Source of the DNA: CBDBND01 sp965262665
GTDB taxonomy: Bacteria > Pseudomonadota > Alphaproteobacteria > Rhodospirillales > Rhodospirillaceae
DNA: 64,000 bases
Assembly (NCBI GenBank): GCA_965262665.1
Contig: CBDHFR010000002.1
Coordinates: 1-64,000 of the forward strand
Reading direction: 5' to 3'
Shown: piece after piece, positions 9,454-18,703 of the stretch
Numbering within the stretch: position 1 is the stretch's first letter
Layout: every line of letters starts with the position of its first letter
Program-made: the position numbers and the translations under genes
The notes under the pieces: model-generated
Told to the model about the DNA's origin: nothing
What the model saw: the letters and a program-made list of their open reading frames with translations, nothing else
The model's database searches: none

Positions 9454-10536
9454 TCGCACTCCAACGCCACGACGTCATCGTCGGGGTCGACACGCACAAA
9501 GATGAGCACATCGCGGTTGCCATCGACGGCCTCGGCGGCCTCATCGACAAGCCGAAACTGGCGGCGGCGACCCCTGACGGCTACGCCGAGTTGCTTGTCT
9601 GGGCGCAATCACTCGGCGAGATCCATGCGTTCGGGGTCGAGGGCCGCGGGTCGTACGGCTCGGGTCTCGCTCGGTTCCTTCGCCGTCACGGCCACATAGT
9701 CCATGAAGTCGCTAGACCGCCCCGCAAGGGTGAGCGGCGCCTGTCCGGTAAGAGTGACCCCATCGATGCTGAAGCACGCTGCACGAACGGTGCTCTCTGG
9801 GAGCGGTACCGCGACACCTAAACTCGCGAATGGCCAAATCGAAGCCGTCCGCGTAATCAAAATCGCCCGTGATACCGCTGTCAAAGCGCGTACTGCGGCA
9901 ATCATTACACTTAAGGCAGTTTTGGTCACCGTTTCAGATGAACTCCGCATCGAGCTCGAATCGCTTACCGACCACAAACTCATCATTGTGTGCGCTGCGT
10001 TGGAAACGAACGGCAATATGTCGGACCCGCACGTCGCGACCCGATACACGCTTGCGCACCTGGCACGGCGTTGGCTCGACCTTCACGAAGAGATCAAGGT
10101 CCACGGTGCTCAGCTCAAAGTCCTCACAAAAACCGCAGCTCCCAAAATGCTCGAGCAGTTCGGCGTTGGTTTCGATACCGCCGCTGAGGTGTTGATCGCA
10201 GCGGGAGACAACACAGATCGAATCCGATCAGAAGCAGCCTTCGCCAAGCTTTGCGGTGTCTGCCCGATCCCGGCTGGCTCCGGCAAGACTAGCGGCCGAC
10301 ACCGGCTAAATCGTGGAGGAAACCGACAGGCCAATGCGGCTCTATACCGAGTTGTCGTCGTCCGACTGCGATGGCACCCGCCTACCATCGCCTATGTTAA
10401 ACGTCGCAAGGCCGACGGACTTTCAAAGAAGGACATCATCCGATGCCTTAAGCGTTTCGTCGCCCGAGAACTCTACCACCTTCTTCCCGAACCTTCTCTT
10501 CCCCTTGAACCGACGAGCACCCCTTCGCCGACATAG
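9454..10536 (+). pseudogene. IS110-family transposase, one frameshift
   Basis: DEDD-type IS110 transposase. The N-terminal RuvC-like part contains VIVGVDTHKDEH, FGVEGRGSYG and KSDPIDAEA, covering the acidic residues. The C-terminal Transposase_20 part contains LCGVCPIPAGSGKTSGRH and RGGNRQANAALYR. The two halves are in different frames; one extra base near 9777, just after DAEA, explains the break. Without it the protein would be about 360 residues, normal for the family. The terminal regions were not resolved. A second, more decayed IS110 C-terminus lies at 22281-22790 on the other strand. Confidence 0.85.
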
Positions 10537-10582
10537 ATAAGGACTTGACGGTCTATAGGAGCATCAATGCTGTGCTGAGGCT

Positions 10583-10619
10583 TAAAAAGAAAACCGCCCC
10601 GCCGAGAGGGCGGGACGGT
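10583..10619 (-). terminator. Rho-independent terminator of the methyltransferase gene
   Basis: On the minus strand, ACCGTCCCGCC-CTCTC-GGCGGGGCGGT forms a strong GC-rich hairpin followed by TTTTCTTTTT. It starts 30 bp beyond the stop of the gene at 10649-11851 and is the clearest intrinsic terminator in the window. Confidence 0.85.
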
Positions 10620-10648
10620 GTGTGATGATCGGATAGGTATCGGAGTGC

Positions 10649-11851
10649 TTACGCAGGCTTGATACCCATGATGTTTCGGACACGCCGACGGCCGTAGCCG
10701 TCAGTCGAGCCCTCGCCGCTGTCCCGGTTCACCAGCAGGTCGGCGCGGCGCATTTCGCCCTCGAAGTCCGCGTTCTGATATTCGTAGAGCCAGCGCTCGT
10801 GGTTCCAGCGGTGGGTCATCCAATCGCGGATGCGGCGCCACGCGCTGCCATCATGAGGCCTGCGGGACGGATTGGTGTAGAAGTCGACCGGATAATAGAC
10901 CCCACCCGGGCGCAAGATCCGTGACGTTTCTTGAATGATCTTATAGGTCGCTGCTTCCGTCACTTCGTGGTGCAAGATGTAAGAGGTGACGATGTCGAAG
11001 TAGCCGTCGGGGAAGTCGGTGTCTTCGGCCAGGGCGTGACGGAAGTTGACGTCGACCCCCATGTCGACGGCCCGCATATGGGCGTAACGCACCATCGGCG
11101 CGCCGATGTCCACACCCCAGACTTCTGCGTCGGGATAACGCTGTTTCAAGGCTACCACCTGCTGGCCGCAGCTGCAGCCGGCATCGAGGATGCGCCTCAC
11201 TTTGCCGTCGGCCGGGACGGGAACGGCTCTGGCCATGTTTCTGTGGAGCTCGTCCTGATAGTTGCGGCCGTTGAAGAAGTTGTTGGTGCCGTAGTGGTAT
11301 ATATGCCCGGCGAATTCATCACCCGTATAACCGCCCGGTTGCATGTGGATTTCATGCTTGGTGTATTCCGGTTCGATACCAGGGTTGAGTTCGAGCATAC
11401 CCGGACCAGACTTGTCGGCGGCTTCCATCTCGGACATGTAGGCATCATAGTTGCCGTGGAACTCGCGATGGAGCTGCTTCCACATGTGCATTTGCAACCG
11501 CTGCCAGCTATGGTTCCTGAACTGGATGACGGGATCGTCTTTCAGCATTTCGATGGCGGTATCCCGTGGCACTTCGTCATTCCGGTCATACCCGTTGGCC
11601 GCCAGGATCTGAAACGCCCGTTTCTCGGCCGCACGGGTCAACTCGCTGTTGATCCAAGTGCGGGTGCTGGTGCTCATCTCGTCATAGCTTTCAAGATTCA
11701 GCGAGGGCAGACGTTCAAGAATGCCGTCCGTTCCCCGCGGTTCCACATCGGCGCCAGCTAGTTTTGCCAGGGCCGCTGTCGGAGCCACCATTGAAAGACC
11801 GGCCATGCCGGTAATCCCGAGGGCCATCCGCCGGTGAAATATTTGACTCAT
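10649..11851 (-). CDS. Class I SAM-dependent methyltransferase with Tat-like signal
   Basis: A 400-residue protein. Residues 1-29 look like a signal peptide with twin arginines (FHRRMALGITGMAGLSM, then PTAALA). The Rossmann-fold methyltransferase is in the second half: motif I RRILDAGCSCGQQV at about residue 219, then EVWGVDIG, and a later motif around FDIVTSYILHHE and ILRPGGVYYP. About 190 residues between signal and catalytic domain are not recognised. Export of a SAM-dependent enzyme would be unusual because SAM is cytoplasmic, so the signal may be a false prediction or the protein may act differently. It is monocistronic with its own terminator. The substrate is unknown. Confidence 0.8.
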   Translation of the reverse strand: MSQIFHRRMALGITGMAGLSMVAPTAALAKLAGADVEPRGTDGILERLPSLNLESYDEMSTSTRTWINSELTRAAEKRAFQILAANGYDRNDEVPRDTAIEMLKDDPVIQFRNHSWQRLQMHMWKQLHREFHGNYDAYMSEMEAADKSGPGMLELNPGIEPEYTKHEIHMQPGGYTGDEFAGHIYHYGTNNFFNGRNYQDELHRNMARAVPVPADGKVRRILDAGCSCGQQVVALKQRYPDAEVWGVDIGAPMVRYAHMRAVDMGVDVNFRHALAEDTDFPDGYFDIVTSYILHHEVTEAATYKIIQETSRILRPGGVYYPVDFYTNPSRRPHDGSAWRRIRDWMTHRWNHERWLYEYQNADFEGEMRRADLLVNRDSGEGSTDGYGRRRVRNIMGIKPA

Positions 11852-12370
11852 GAATAAATCTCCCTTGACCGTGCCTGTTGTCGGTTCAACAGGCCAGTGG
11901 TTGCACCTCTCCTACCTATATTATGCGCTTCTTAGGCTGTCCCCACAACGCATTACAAAGAAAGTCACGGATGGAGATCAATTCGTGTTCTTATATGGAA
12001 CGCGGCCAAGATCGACCTATCGGGATCGAAAGGCATTATCGCATTTCTTGAGGAAATACAATCAAGCGGTTCGTCCGTCCGCGATCCTTGTCACCGACGG
12101 TCTCGGCTCCTAAAGGGTACCCCGAAGAAAGTTTAGGAATTGCAGTTCTCTAAACATGCAAAGAATTGTTGAACAGTCTTGGCTAAACATCATACCAGTC
12201 GTTTCGACTACGGGCGGTGGCTATGGCCTGTTTTCTGCACACCAACAACATGCGAAAGTTCGTTGCTGTTAACACATTGTTCCACAACCATTTCCGCCAA
12301 TAACGCCGTCTGATATCCACTGACGCCCCGCAATCCAATTTTCCTTACTCTGAAATGTCGTCTGCCGATC
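11852..12370. other. Intergenic region with possible transposase shard
   Basis: 519 bp without a convincing gene. At 12019-12113 the plus strand reads RDRKALSHFLRKYNQAVRPS, then AILVTDGLGS, which faintly resembles the DDE domain of IS6-family transposases before a stop. The rest, including the presumed promoter region of the methyltransferase near 11855-11950, shows no recognisable feature. Confidence 0.3.
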
Positions 12371-13275
12371 CTAGAGTTTCCCATCCTCACGCTGATCGAC
12401 CTCCCAGACGAAGCCATCGGGGTCATGGAACCCCATGGAATGCATTTTGATTTCCCCGTGTCCGCCCGTCTTGGGTACAGTGCGGGAAAACAAATCGTGG
12501 GTTACCTTCACGCCCGACGCTTTGATCCGCTGATAGAGCGCAGCGGCATCCTTGCAGCCAGCGACCAACACCGCCTTGCCGATGCCATACTCCCAGGTTG
12601 AGTCTCCGGGATCATTCAAAGGGTCTTGCAGGAACTGTAGGGAGGCGACCATGCCGTAGTAATCGTGCTCACAGCGGCAGACGGCAAAACGCACGGTATC
12701 GCCGACCTTTCCCGCCGCCAATTGGCTGCCGATTTCCATCGTGGAATCTTGATACTGTGTCAAGCCCAGAGTGTTGGTGAAGAAATCGAGGGCGCGGTCC
12801 ACATCCCGGCCGATGCAGGTGGTTCGGCGGATGAGGAATTGCTCCGGGTTGGGGCGGTTGTAACGATAATAGAGTTCGTAGAAGAAGCCTTCCGGATCAA
12901 AGATGGAGGCCGATGAAAATTCGATCATTCCTTCCCCGTGGGGGTCCGGAAAGGTGCCATCCTGGGGCGGAGAAAACACCGTCGCGCCGGGAAAGGCACC
13001 CACTCTGGCAACAAACGAGTCCATGTCGGGTACATCGGCCACCAGAACCACATCGCCAATGCCGAGCTGGTGGGTTGGTGGGCCGGGATCGGGCAGCTTG
13101 GGATCAAGCCATTCGAGCAGGCCGATCTTGCCGATCTCACGGTCCATTCCTTCCATCATATAGAGTTGAACACGGTCGCCGGTGTTGCCACAGGGTACGA
13201 TGCCGCCGGACTGGACTGGTACCGGTAAAATGGAGAGTGCCTTCTGTTAAAGTTTAAACTCAACAGGAGGCCCAT

Positions 13276-13551
13276 ATGGGTATCGGAAGAACTGAGGAAT
13301 TTCGTTCTGAAGCCGTTCGGATTGCATTGACGAGCGGGCTATCACACAAGCAAGTTGCCGCCGATCTTGGCATTGGCCTGTCTACATTAGGCAAGTGGAT
13401 TACCGCTCATAAGCACACTGAGCTGCTGTCCGGCCCTCATAATGATAAAGACAAGGAATTGGCTCGCCTTTGCAAGGAGAACAGGACATTGCGTGAGGAG
13501 CGGGACATTTTAAAAAAAGCGACGGCCTTCTTCGCCAGCCAAAGCCGATGA
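13276..13551 (+). CDS. IS3 transposase OrfA
   Basis: A 91-residue DNA-binding protein with helix-turn-helix sequence AVRIALTSGLSHKQVAADLG and a C-terminal leucine-zipper-like coiled coil (ELARLCKENRTLREERDIL). It is preceded by AACAGGAGG. A slippery run, TTTTAAAAAAAG, lies at about 13510-13521 just before its end. A -1 shift there enters the OrfB frame, as is known for IS3 elements producing the OrfAB transposase. Confidence 0.9.
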   Translation: MGIGRTEEFRSEAVRIALTSGLSHKQVAADLGIGLSTLGKWITAHKHTELLSGPHNDKDKELARLCKENRTLREERDILKKATAFFASQSR

Positions 13552-14405
13552 GGTTTCATTTCATCGCAAAGGAGAAGGCCAATTTTTCAATCTGCAGGAT
13601 GTGCAAAGTCCTGAGGGTCAGTGAAAGCGGCTACTACGCTTGGGTGTCTCGCCCTGCCAGTCAGCGCCAACGCGACGACAGGGTCTATTTGGCCCATATT
13701 CGTGCCGAACATGCCCGTAATTATCGGGCCTATGGTCGCCAGCGAATGACTGATGAACTCAGGGATCAAGGCAGCGTCATTGGTGAACGCCGGGTCGGGC
13801 GGTTGATGCGGGAGAACGATATTCGCATCGTCAGAACTCATAAATTCAAACGCACGACAAACAGTAATCACAACCACAACATAGCTCCCAACCTTCTGGA
13901 TGGAGATTTTCAGGCCACGGGACCAAACCAGAAATGGGCCGGTGATATCAGCTATCTCTGGACGGCAGCGGGCTGGCTGTATCTTGCGGTGATCATCGAT
14001 TTGTATTCACGCCGTGTCATTGGCTGGGCCGTCAGCGACAGGCTCAAACGGGATTTGCCGATCAAGGCTCTGAAAAGGGCCATTGCATTGCGACAACCGC
14101 CACCAGGGGTCATTCATCATTCTGATCGTGGCTCGCAGTATTGCTCCAACGATTACCGGAAACTTCTCAAAGACCACGGCTTTCTCTCTTCGATGTCTGG
14201 CAAAGGGAATTGCTATGGCAATGCGACTGTAGAAACGTTCTTCAAATCATTGAAAGCAGAATTAATATGGAGGGAACACTATGAAACCAGGGAACAGGCA
14301 CAAAACGCCCTGTTCCATTATATCAATGGATTTTATAATCCGCGTCGTCGCCATTCATATCTGGGCAGCATCAGTCCGGTGAAGTGCGAAAGTATGGCGG
14401 CTTAG
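13548..14405 (+). CDS. IS3 transposase OrfB (DDE integrase domain)
   Basis: A 285-residue catalytic subunit. The HTH_21 region YRAYGRQRMTDELRDQG is followed by the rve integrase core with all three acidic residues visible: WAGDISYLWT (Asp), HHSDRGSQYCS (Asp) and GNATVETFFKSLKAEL (Glu). It overlaps OrfA by 4 bp (ATGA) in the -1 frame. There is no frameshift or stop, so this IS copy looks functional. Confidence 0.92.
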   Translation: MRFHFIAKEKANFSICRMCKVLRVSESGYYAWVSRPASQRQRDDRVYLAHIRAEHARNYRAYGRQRMTDELRDQGSVIGERRVGRLMRENDIRIVRTHKFKRTTNSNHNHNIAPNLLDGDFQATGPNQKWAGDISYLWTAAGWLYLAVIIDLYSRRVIGWAVSDRLKRDLPIKALKRAIALRQPPPGVIHHSDRGSQYCSNDYRKLLKDHGFLSSMSGKGNCYGNATVETFFKSLKAELIWREHYETREQAQNALFHYINGFYNPRRRHSYLGSISPVKCESMAA

Positions 14406-14562
14406 GTGAGAAGGTAACTCTCCACTTTTGCGGTGCAGGTCCAGACAGTTTCATCGCCGCATCATAGGAGCAGGTCCAGCCGAGGACGGTTTCATAGAAC
14501 TCTTTCATGCGTGCCGCATCACGGACGATGAGGGTGGCGCGTTTGAGGATGGTGTCGGTCAT

Positions 14563-14858
14563 TTGAGCCAGCTTACTTCTTTCCGAGCATTAGCCTCAAA
14601 AAAATAACCATTGGGGGTCGAAGAAGGAAATGATGGTGATCTTCCAAACCCGGCGAACGTGAACAATAACAACCTAACGAACGGTAACATCCCAAACGGG
14701 TTACAGACGATCGATTTTCATTTCAAGCGGATGAGGTTTTAAAAAGGATAGCCTATCTCAAGCGGAGAACGAGGCGCCAAGACTGTTTATGCCCAGAGCA
14801 CCGTTCGCATGGGGATAAGGGATATCTTCACCATGCAAAACTAGGAAACGTTTGTCGC
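14563..14858. other. Intergenic region between receptor gene end and VOC gene
   Basis: 296 bp with no gene. At 14729-14741 GCGGATGAGGTTTT matches the right arm of the palindromic repeat family but lacks the TTCG and terminal part, so it is at most an eroded fragment. No strong terminator for the receptor gene was found. Confidence 0.35.
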
Positions 14859-17474
14859 CTAGAAGCGGAGATTGGTACGAATACCGAAGGTCCGTTTCTC
14901 CTGGGGCACAACAACTATGCCATGGAAGCCCCTGAAGTTGAAAGTGGGCTGGGTGAAATCGATCCTTGAGGAAGCGACGGCCCAGTCCCGCGTCTGGAAC
15001 AGATTGCGGACGAAGAGCTCAACACGGAGGTCTTCTCGCTGTATGCCGATGCGGGCGTGAGTCAACAGGTAGGAATCAGCCTGGGCTAGATTCTCATCCT
15101 CCGCCCAATATTTGCCGTGATAGATGAAATCAGCGCGGCCGTACCAGTCCCAACTTGTGGTCAACGCCGCCCTATAGGTGGTGGATAAATTACCTTGCCA
15201 GCGGGGATAACGGCTGATCTCAAGTCCTTTCAGGTTGGTGAAGCCGGTCAGTTGGTTCTTGGACCGGCTGTCTAACTGGTCGAACTTGTTGTCGCTCCAA
15301 CTGACGTTGAATTGGGCATCCCAATTGTCGGTGATGACAAAGCCGGATTCGAATTCCGCACCCCACAGTTTCTGACTGCCGGGAACACTAACGCCGAGGG
15401 AGTTGGCAAAGGGATTGGGCCTGCGGTCCCGCTGCGTTGGATCTTCGGCGTCCCGCACCCAGACGACGCTGAGGCCGAAGGGCCGATTTTTCCATTCATA
15501 ATGCCAGCCGGTCAGGTTGAAGCGGAAGCGACCGTCGAACAGTGTTTGTTTCCACCCAACCTCTATAGCATCAAGCTTTTGCGACGGTGTTGAGCCGGCG
15601 GCCTGCCCTTCCGGCAGTTGCGAAGCAATCTGAGCACATTCGGATGCGGTTGACGGTTCGTTCGTGAACGGGTCGGGATAGGGTTCGAAGAACTCCTCTG
15701 GACTGCAGACGGCCACTAAGCCGTTGGTTGTACCCGGCAAGTTCCCCCTCGACGCCTGGATGTATACATTGGTGTTATCAGAGGGCCTGTAGCTAAGGAT
15801 AAACCGCGGCGTTAACTGCTTGTACTTGTCGGTGAAGGAGAACCCCGCTTGCGAGACGGACCGTTCGTCCTGAAGGTAGCGAGTTTCGATGTCGAAGGTG
15901 AGGTTATCCATTATGTCGTAGGAAACCGCACCGTACACACCCCAAACCTTGGCGGTATTGCCGTTTGTAGGAGGCGTGGTCGTCAGCACTGGACCAACGG
16001 CGAGTGATTGGAAATTGGCGGTGACCACCAAACCACCTGAGCCGCTGGTGATGAACTCCTGGTCGTAGTAAGTGGCGCCCAGCAACCATCTAAACCGTGC
16101 ATCCTGCGGCGAGGTAAGGCGGCCTTCCAAGCTCCAGTCCTGCGCAAACTTCGGGTCGAGACCATACCATTGGGAGGTGTCGTGCTGGTCATAGTCGCGC
16201 AGGAAGTTCATGCGCGTATCGTTCCAGCCGCCAAGAAAGCTGGCCGTGTAGCCATCCAGGATTCCACCCGTGAACTCATAGTCAGAGTTCAAGGCAAGGC
16301 GAACCTGATTGCGCACCATGCCGTAATTATCCAGGTCGGGCACGTTCTTCATGAGGAACCGGTCGCCCGCATCGCCAAGCATATTGTCGATGATAAAATT
16401 GGGGACGGGACCGCTGAAGGGCATGAAGACGGGGGCGGAAATGAAACCGCTGCGGTCTTGAAAGAAGGTGGAGGGGTGCAGAGTGGTTTCCCTTGATAAG
16501 AGTCTGCCGCCCGGTTCATTGAAACCGAACTCTGGCACCTTGCCGCAGATGTACTGCGTTGGGAAGAAGGTCTCGATAGCGGTGCCGTCTTCGTTATAGC
16601 GTTGAACGGATGTTCCCGTGCAGGTGTCGGCAAAACGGCCCCTGATAAGACCGGCAACAGGTGGACCGTCATCGTCCTTCTGATAATAGGCACGGAACTT
16701 GAAGGATAAGTTGTCCGTCGGCTCACCATATAAAACGCCGCTAACATAGTTGGAGCGCTCTCTGCCCAACTCTCCACCGTCGGTGGCTACCCACTCAGCA
16801 CCCCGGTGATATAGCCGCGCATTGAGTTGATAGGCCAGTTTACCCGATATGATTGGGCCTGAAGTGAGCACGTTGCCGTCGTATTTATCATAGGTTGCAA
16901 GCGACACGTCGACCTGGGTGTTGTATTCCTCCAGGTCCGGCGACTTGGTGATGAAATTGATAGCGCCGGCAAAAGTGTTACGGCCGAAAAAGGCCGATTG
17001 AGGCCCCTTGATCACCTCGACCCGTTCCAGGTCCTGCAGACCGATTGAGTTAGCTGTGCCGAGGACAAAAATGCCATCAATAAACAGCGACGTCGGCTGA
17101 AGGTGGTCCAATGAAGATTGTGATACACCGCGGAGCCGGATGACGGAATCGATCCGCCCGGCGCGGCTACCCCCATAGCGGGGGCTAAATTCCATTCCCG
17201 CTGTTTGCAGGGCAATGTCGCCCAACTCTTGTAACCCAGCGTCCTGGATGTCTTGCGACGTAAAGGCAGCGATGGCCAGAGGTATATCCTGAAGGCTTTC
17301 CTCACGCTTACGGGCGGTGACAACGATTTCTTCGATGGCAGCTTGAACCTGGGCCTTCGCGGTGGAAACGGCTGGCGGCACGCCGGTGAATGCGACCACA
17401 ACGGCCGAAGCTAGAGCGGCGGCGGGCAGACAACGCCGTGTTGCTGCCGCGTAATCAGACGATTCAGTTGACAT
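14859..17474 (-). CDS. TonB-dependent outer membrane receptor
   Basis: An 871-residue receptor. A signal peptide (ATRRCLPAAALASAVVVAF) is followed by the TonB box region EEIVVTARKREESLQDIP. The plug domain follows with VIRLRGVSQSSLD, FIDGIFV and LERVEVIKGPQSAFFGRNTF. The rest is a long beta-barrel ending FGIRTNLRF with the usual terminal Phe. It imports large or scarce substrates across the outer membrane using TonB energy. It lacks the carboxy-terminal-regulator extension seen in FecA types. Its position next to VOC and methyltransferase genes suggests uptake for a catabolic pathway rather than classical iron transport, but the substrate is unknown. Confidence 0.92.
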   Translation of the reverse strand: MSTESSDYAAATRRCLPAAALASAVVVAFTGVPPAVSTAKAQVQAAIEEIVVTARKREESLQDIPLAIAAFTSQDIQDAGLQELGDIALQTAGMEFSPRYGGSRAGRIDSVIRLRGVSQSSLDHLQPTSLFIDGIFVLGTANSIGLQDLERVEVIKGPQSAFFGRNTFAGAINFITKSPDLEEYNTQVDVSLATYDKYDGNVLTSGPIISGKLAYQLNARLYHRGAEWVATDGGELGRERSNYVSGVLYGEPTDNLSFKFRAYYQKDDDGPPVAGLIRGRFADTCTGTSVQRYNEDGTAIETFFPTQYICGKVPEFGFNEPGGRLLSRETTLHPSTFFQDRSGFISAPVFMPFSGPVPNFIIDNMLGDAGDRFLMKNVPDLDNYGMVRNQVRLALNSDYEFTGGILDGYTASFLGGWNDTRMNFLRDYDQHDTSQWYGLDPKFAQDWSLEGRLTSPQDARFRWLLGATYYDQEFITSGSGGLVVTANFQSLAVGPVLTTTPPTNGNTAKVWGVYGAVSYDIMDNLTFDIETRYLQDERSVSQAGFSFTDKYKQLTPRFILSYRPSDNTNVYIQASRGNLPGTTNGLVAVCSPEEFFEPYPDPFTNEPSTASECAQIASQLPEGQAAGSTPSQKLDAIEVGWKQTLFDGRFRFNLTGWHYEWKNRPFGLSVVWVRDAEDPTQRDRRPNPFANSLGVSVPGSQKLWGAEFESGFVITDNWDAQFNVSWSDNKFDQLDSRSKNQLTGFTNLKGLEISRYPRWQGNLSTTYRAALTTSWDWYGRADFIYHGKYWAEDENLAQADSYLLTHARIGIQREDLRVELFVRNLFQTRDWAVASSRIDFTQPTFNFRGFHGIVVVPQEKRTFGIRTNLRF

Positions 17475-17559
17475 GATTGCCTCTCCTTCGTCTCACCTCC
17501 GTGTTTGCCTTACGTATTGCATAGGCTTCCCCGCTGCCATGACCGGGACTTCGCAGGAA

Positions 17560-17610
17560 ATTGAGTGAGTGCTCAAATTCTATGCTTTAAAAACCAAAAG
17601 CATAGAATTT
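17560..17610. promoter_or_regulatory. Paired palindromes upstream of the TonB-dependent receptor
   Basis: Two dyads lie 86-136 bp upstream of the receptor start. The first is TTGAG-TGAGTG-CTCAA at about 17560-17576. The second is a perfect 14-bp inverted repeat, AAATTCTATGCTTT at 17575-17588 and its complement at 17597-17610, with an 8-bp spacer. Neither is followed by a T tract, so operator sites are more likely than a terminator. No regulator gene with an intact DNA-binding domain is adjacent. Confidence 0.55.
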
Positions 17611-17790
17611 AGACAAAGAAATCATGTCTACGATTTCAAATTGCCATGGGCAGCGCCTCAATGTTGCATCCAGTCATCGCAGAGGGTGCCGAAACAGTTA
17701 TCCTAGCCATAAAAGCTTCTTCGGCCCTAACTGGTTGTGAATCATCTATAATTTTGGGTTGTGCTCCTGAATGCCCCATCTAGTCGTAGA

Positions 17791-17837
17791 CGTCTTACAT
17801 CATCAAGACCGGCAAATAAGGTTTTCGGAAGGGACAC
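17791..17837 (-). repeat. Palindromic repeat, half copy E
   Basis: On the minus strand this begins TGTCCCTTCCGAAAACCTTA and continues into CCGGTCTTGATGATG, matching the left arm and core of copies B and C. The other arm is missing. It ends exactly where the S24 repressor gene loses its N-terminus. Confidence 0.65.
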
Positions 17838-17867
17838 TCCCATGCCATCGGCCGCAGCCCGAGCTAC

Positions 17868-18458
17868 ATGCACCAGTTCCTGCACCGGGGTATCCCGGCG
17901 GCGCTGAACTACGGCGACAGCGAAAAGCTGGGCCAATTACTCGGCTGCAGCAGCTCCGAGCTGCGCCCTGCCGAAGCGCCCAAGCGCAAGCCGCGGAAAC
18001 GCAGGCGGCGCACACCGCCGGCCGCAATTCCCGGCGCGCGCCTTGCCGCCATTCCCGAGATGGCGGTCGAGGCGGCCGCCGGGGCGGGGGCCTTGATTGA
18101 GGAGTTCACCCACGAAAAGGCGCGCTGGCATCTGCCGGAGGGCATGATCCGTCACGAAGGCGATGCCGAGCCCGGCAACCTCCGCGTCCTGCGCGCCCGC
18201 GGCGATTCCATGGAGCCCCTGGTCTCCGACGGCGACCGTTTGCTGGTCGACGTTGCCCGCCGCTCCCCCGGCACCGGCGAGACCGCCGTGCTATGGGACG
18301 GCACCGGCCTGGTGGTCAAGCGGGTCGGGGTCCTGCCCCATGCCGAGCCGCCCCGGCTCAGGCTGATCTCCGCCAATCCCGCCTATGAGCCCTACACTTG
18401 CCTTGCCCAGGGTGCCCACATCGTCGGCAAGGTGCTGTGGACCTTGCGGCGGTTGTGA
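17868..18458 (+). pseudogene. S24/LexA-like repressor, N-terminally truncated
   Basis: The C-terminal S24 autoprotease domain is complete: GDSMEPLVSDGD carries the catalytic Ser and GLVVKRV the Lys. Upstream is a linker very rich in Pro, Arg and Ala. Only the tail of a DNA-binding domain remains (YMHQFLHRGIPAALNYGD, resembling the end of an XRE domain). In-frame sequence upstream continues as SHAIGRSPS and then runs into the palindromic half repeat, so the helix-turn-helix has been lost. The segment is much more GC-rich than its surroundings, suggesting a different origin. Whether an internal start still yields protein is unknown. Confidence 0.7.
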
Positions 18459-18650
18459 CGGTGGCGGCGGTCCGGGCAATATTCGCCGTCAGGAAACAGG
18501 AACAACTTGAAGTGATTTGGTAAGGGAGGATTTCCTGGTTCATCGTCGTTAGAGAAAGGAGCGAAGTTGAGGCAGGGATCCAAGAGCACGAACGGCCGGC
18601 ACGATCTTAGCGCGCAAACACCTCAGGCAACTTAATCCCGAATAGCAGCG

Positions 18651-18673
18651 GATGAGGTAAATGGAAGGGACAG
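18651..18673 (+). repeat. Palindromic repeat, right arm only (copy F)
   Basis: GGATGAGGTAAATGGAAGGG followed by ACA matches the right arm of the repeat family with changes in the centre. A partner arm was not found upstream. It lies 30 bp before the GFA-family gene. The 245 bp between the S24 gene and this gene hold nothing else recognisable. Confidence 0.5.
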
Positions 18674-18703
18674 CCGGTCAATGAATAAAATGGGAGGCAC
18701 AAG

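Larger units (their letters stand above)
13226..14430 (+). mobile_element. Complete IS3-family insertion sequence with 3-bp target duplication
   Basis: A 1205-bp element. Imperfect terminal repeats TAAAATGGAGAGT (left) and, on the opposite strand at the right end, CAAAAGTGGAGAGT flank two overlapping transposase frames. CGG occurs immediately outside both ends (13223-13225 and 14431-14433) as a 3-bp target duplication. Deleting the element plus one CGG restores the interrupted VOC gene in frame. The element appears intact and recent compared with the other transposons here. Confidence 0.9.
12371..14562 (-). pseudogene. Two-domain VOC (glyoxalase/dioxygenase fold) protein split by IS3
   Basis: The N-terminus (MTDTILKRATLIVRDAARMK to MKLSGPAP) is at 14562-14431 and the remainder (VPVQSGGIVPCGNTGDRV to the end) at 13225-12371. 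The halves are separated by an IS3 element. Removing 13226-14430 plus one CGG target copy joins them in frame as GPAP-VPVQSGG, giving about 325 residues with two vicinal-oxygen-chelate domains. Conserved-looking segments are ASIFDPEGFFYELYY, RDVDRALDFFTNTLGL and GFHDPDGFVWEV. VOC enzymes include glyoxalases and extradiol dioxygenases; the substrate is unknown. The gene is inactivated unless the long C-terminal part (possible start 13159) still works. Confidence 0.85.

Noticed and set aside
10931..11761. Long plus-strand open frame (276 codons) opposite the methyltransferase gene
   Set aside because: It is antisense to a well-supported gene, is low in family signals and rich in His and Val as expected for a shadow frame.
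18392..18589. Small frames on the minus strand over the S24 gene
   Set aside because: They are shadows of a very GC-rich gene, where stop codons are rare in all frames.
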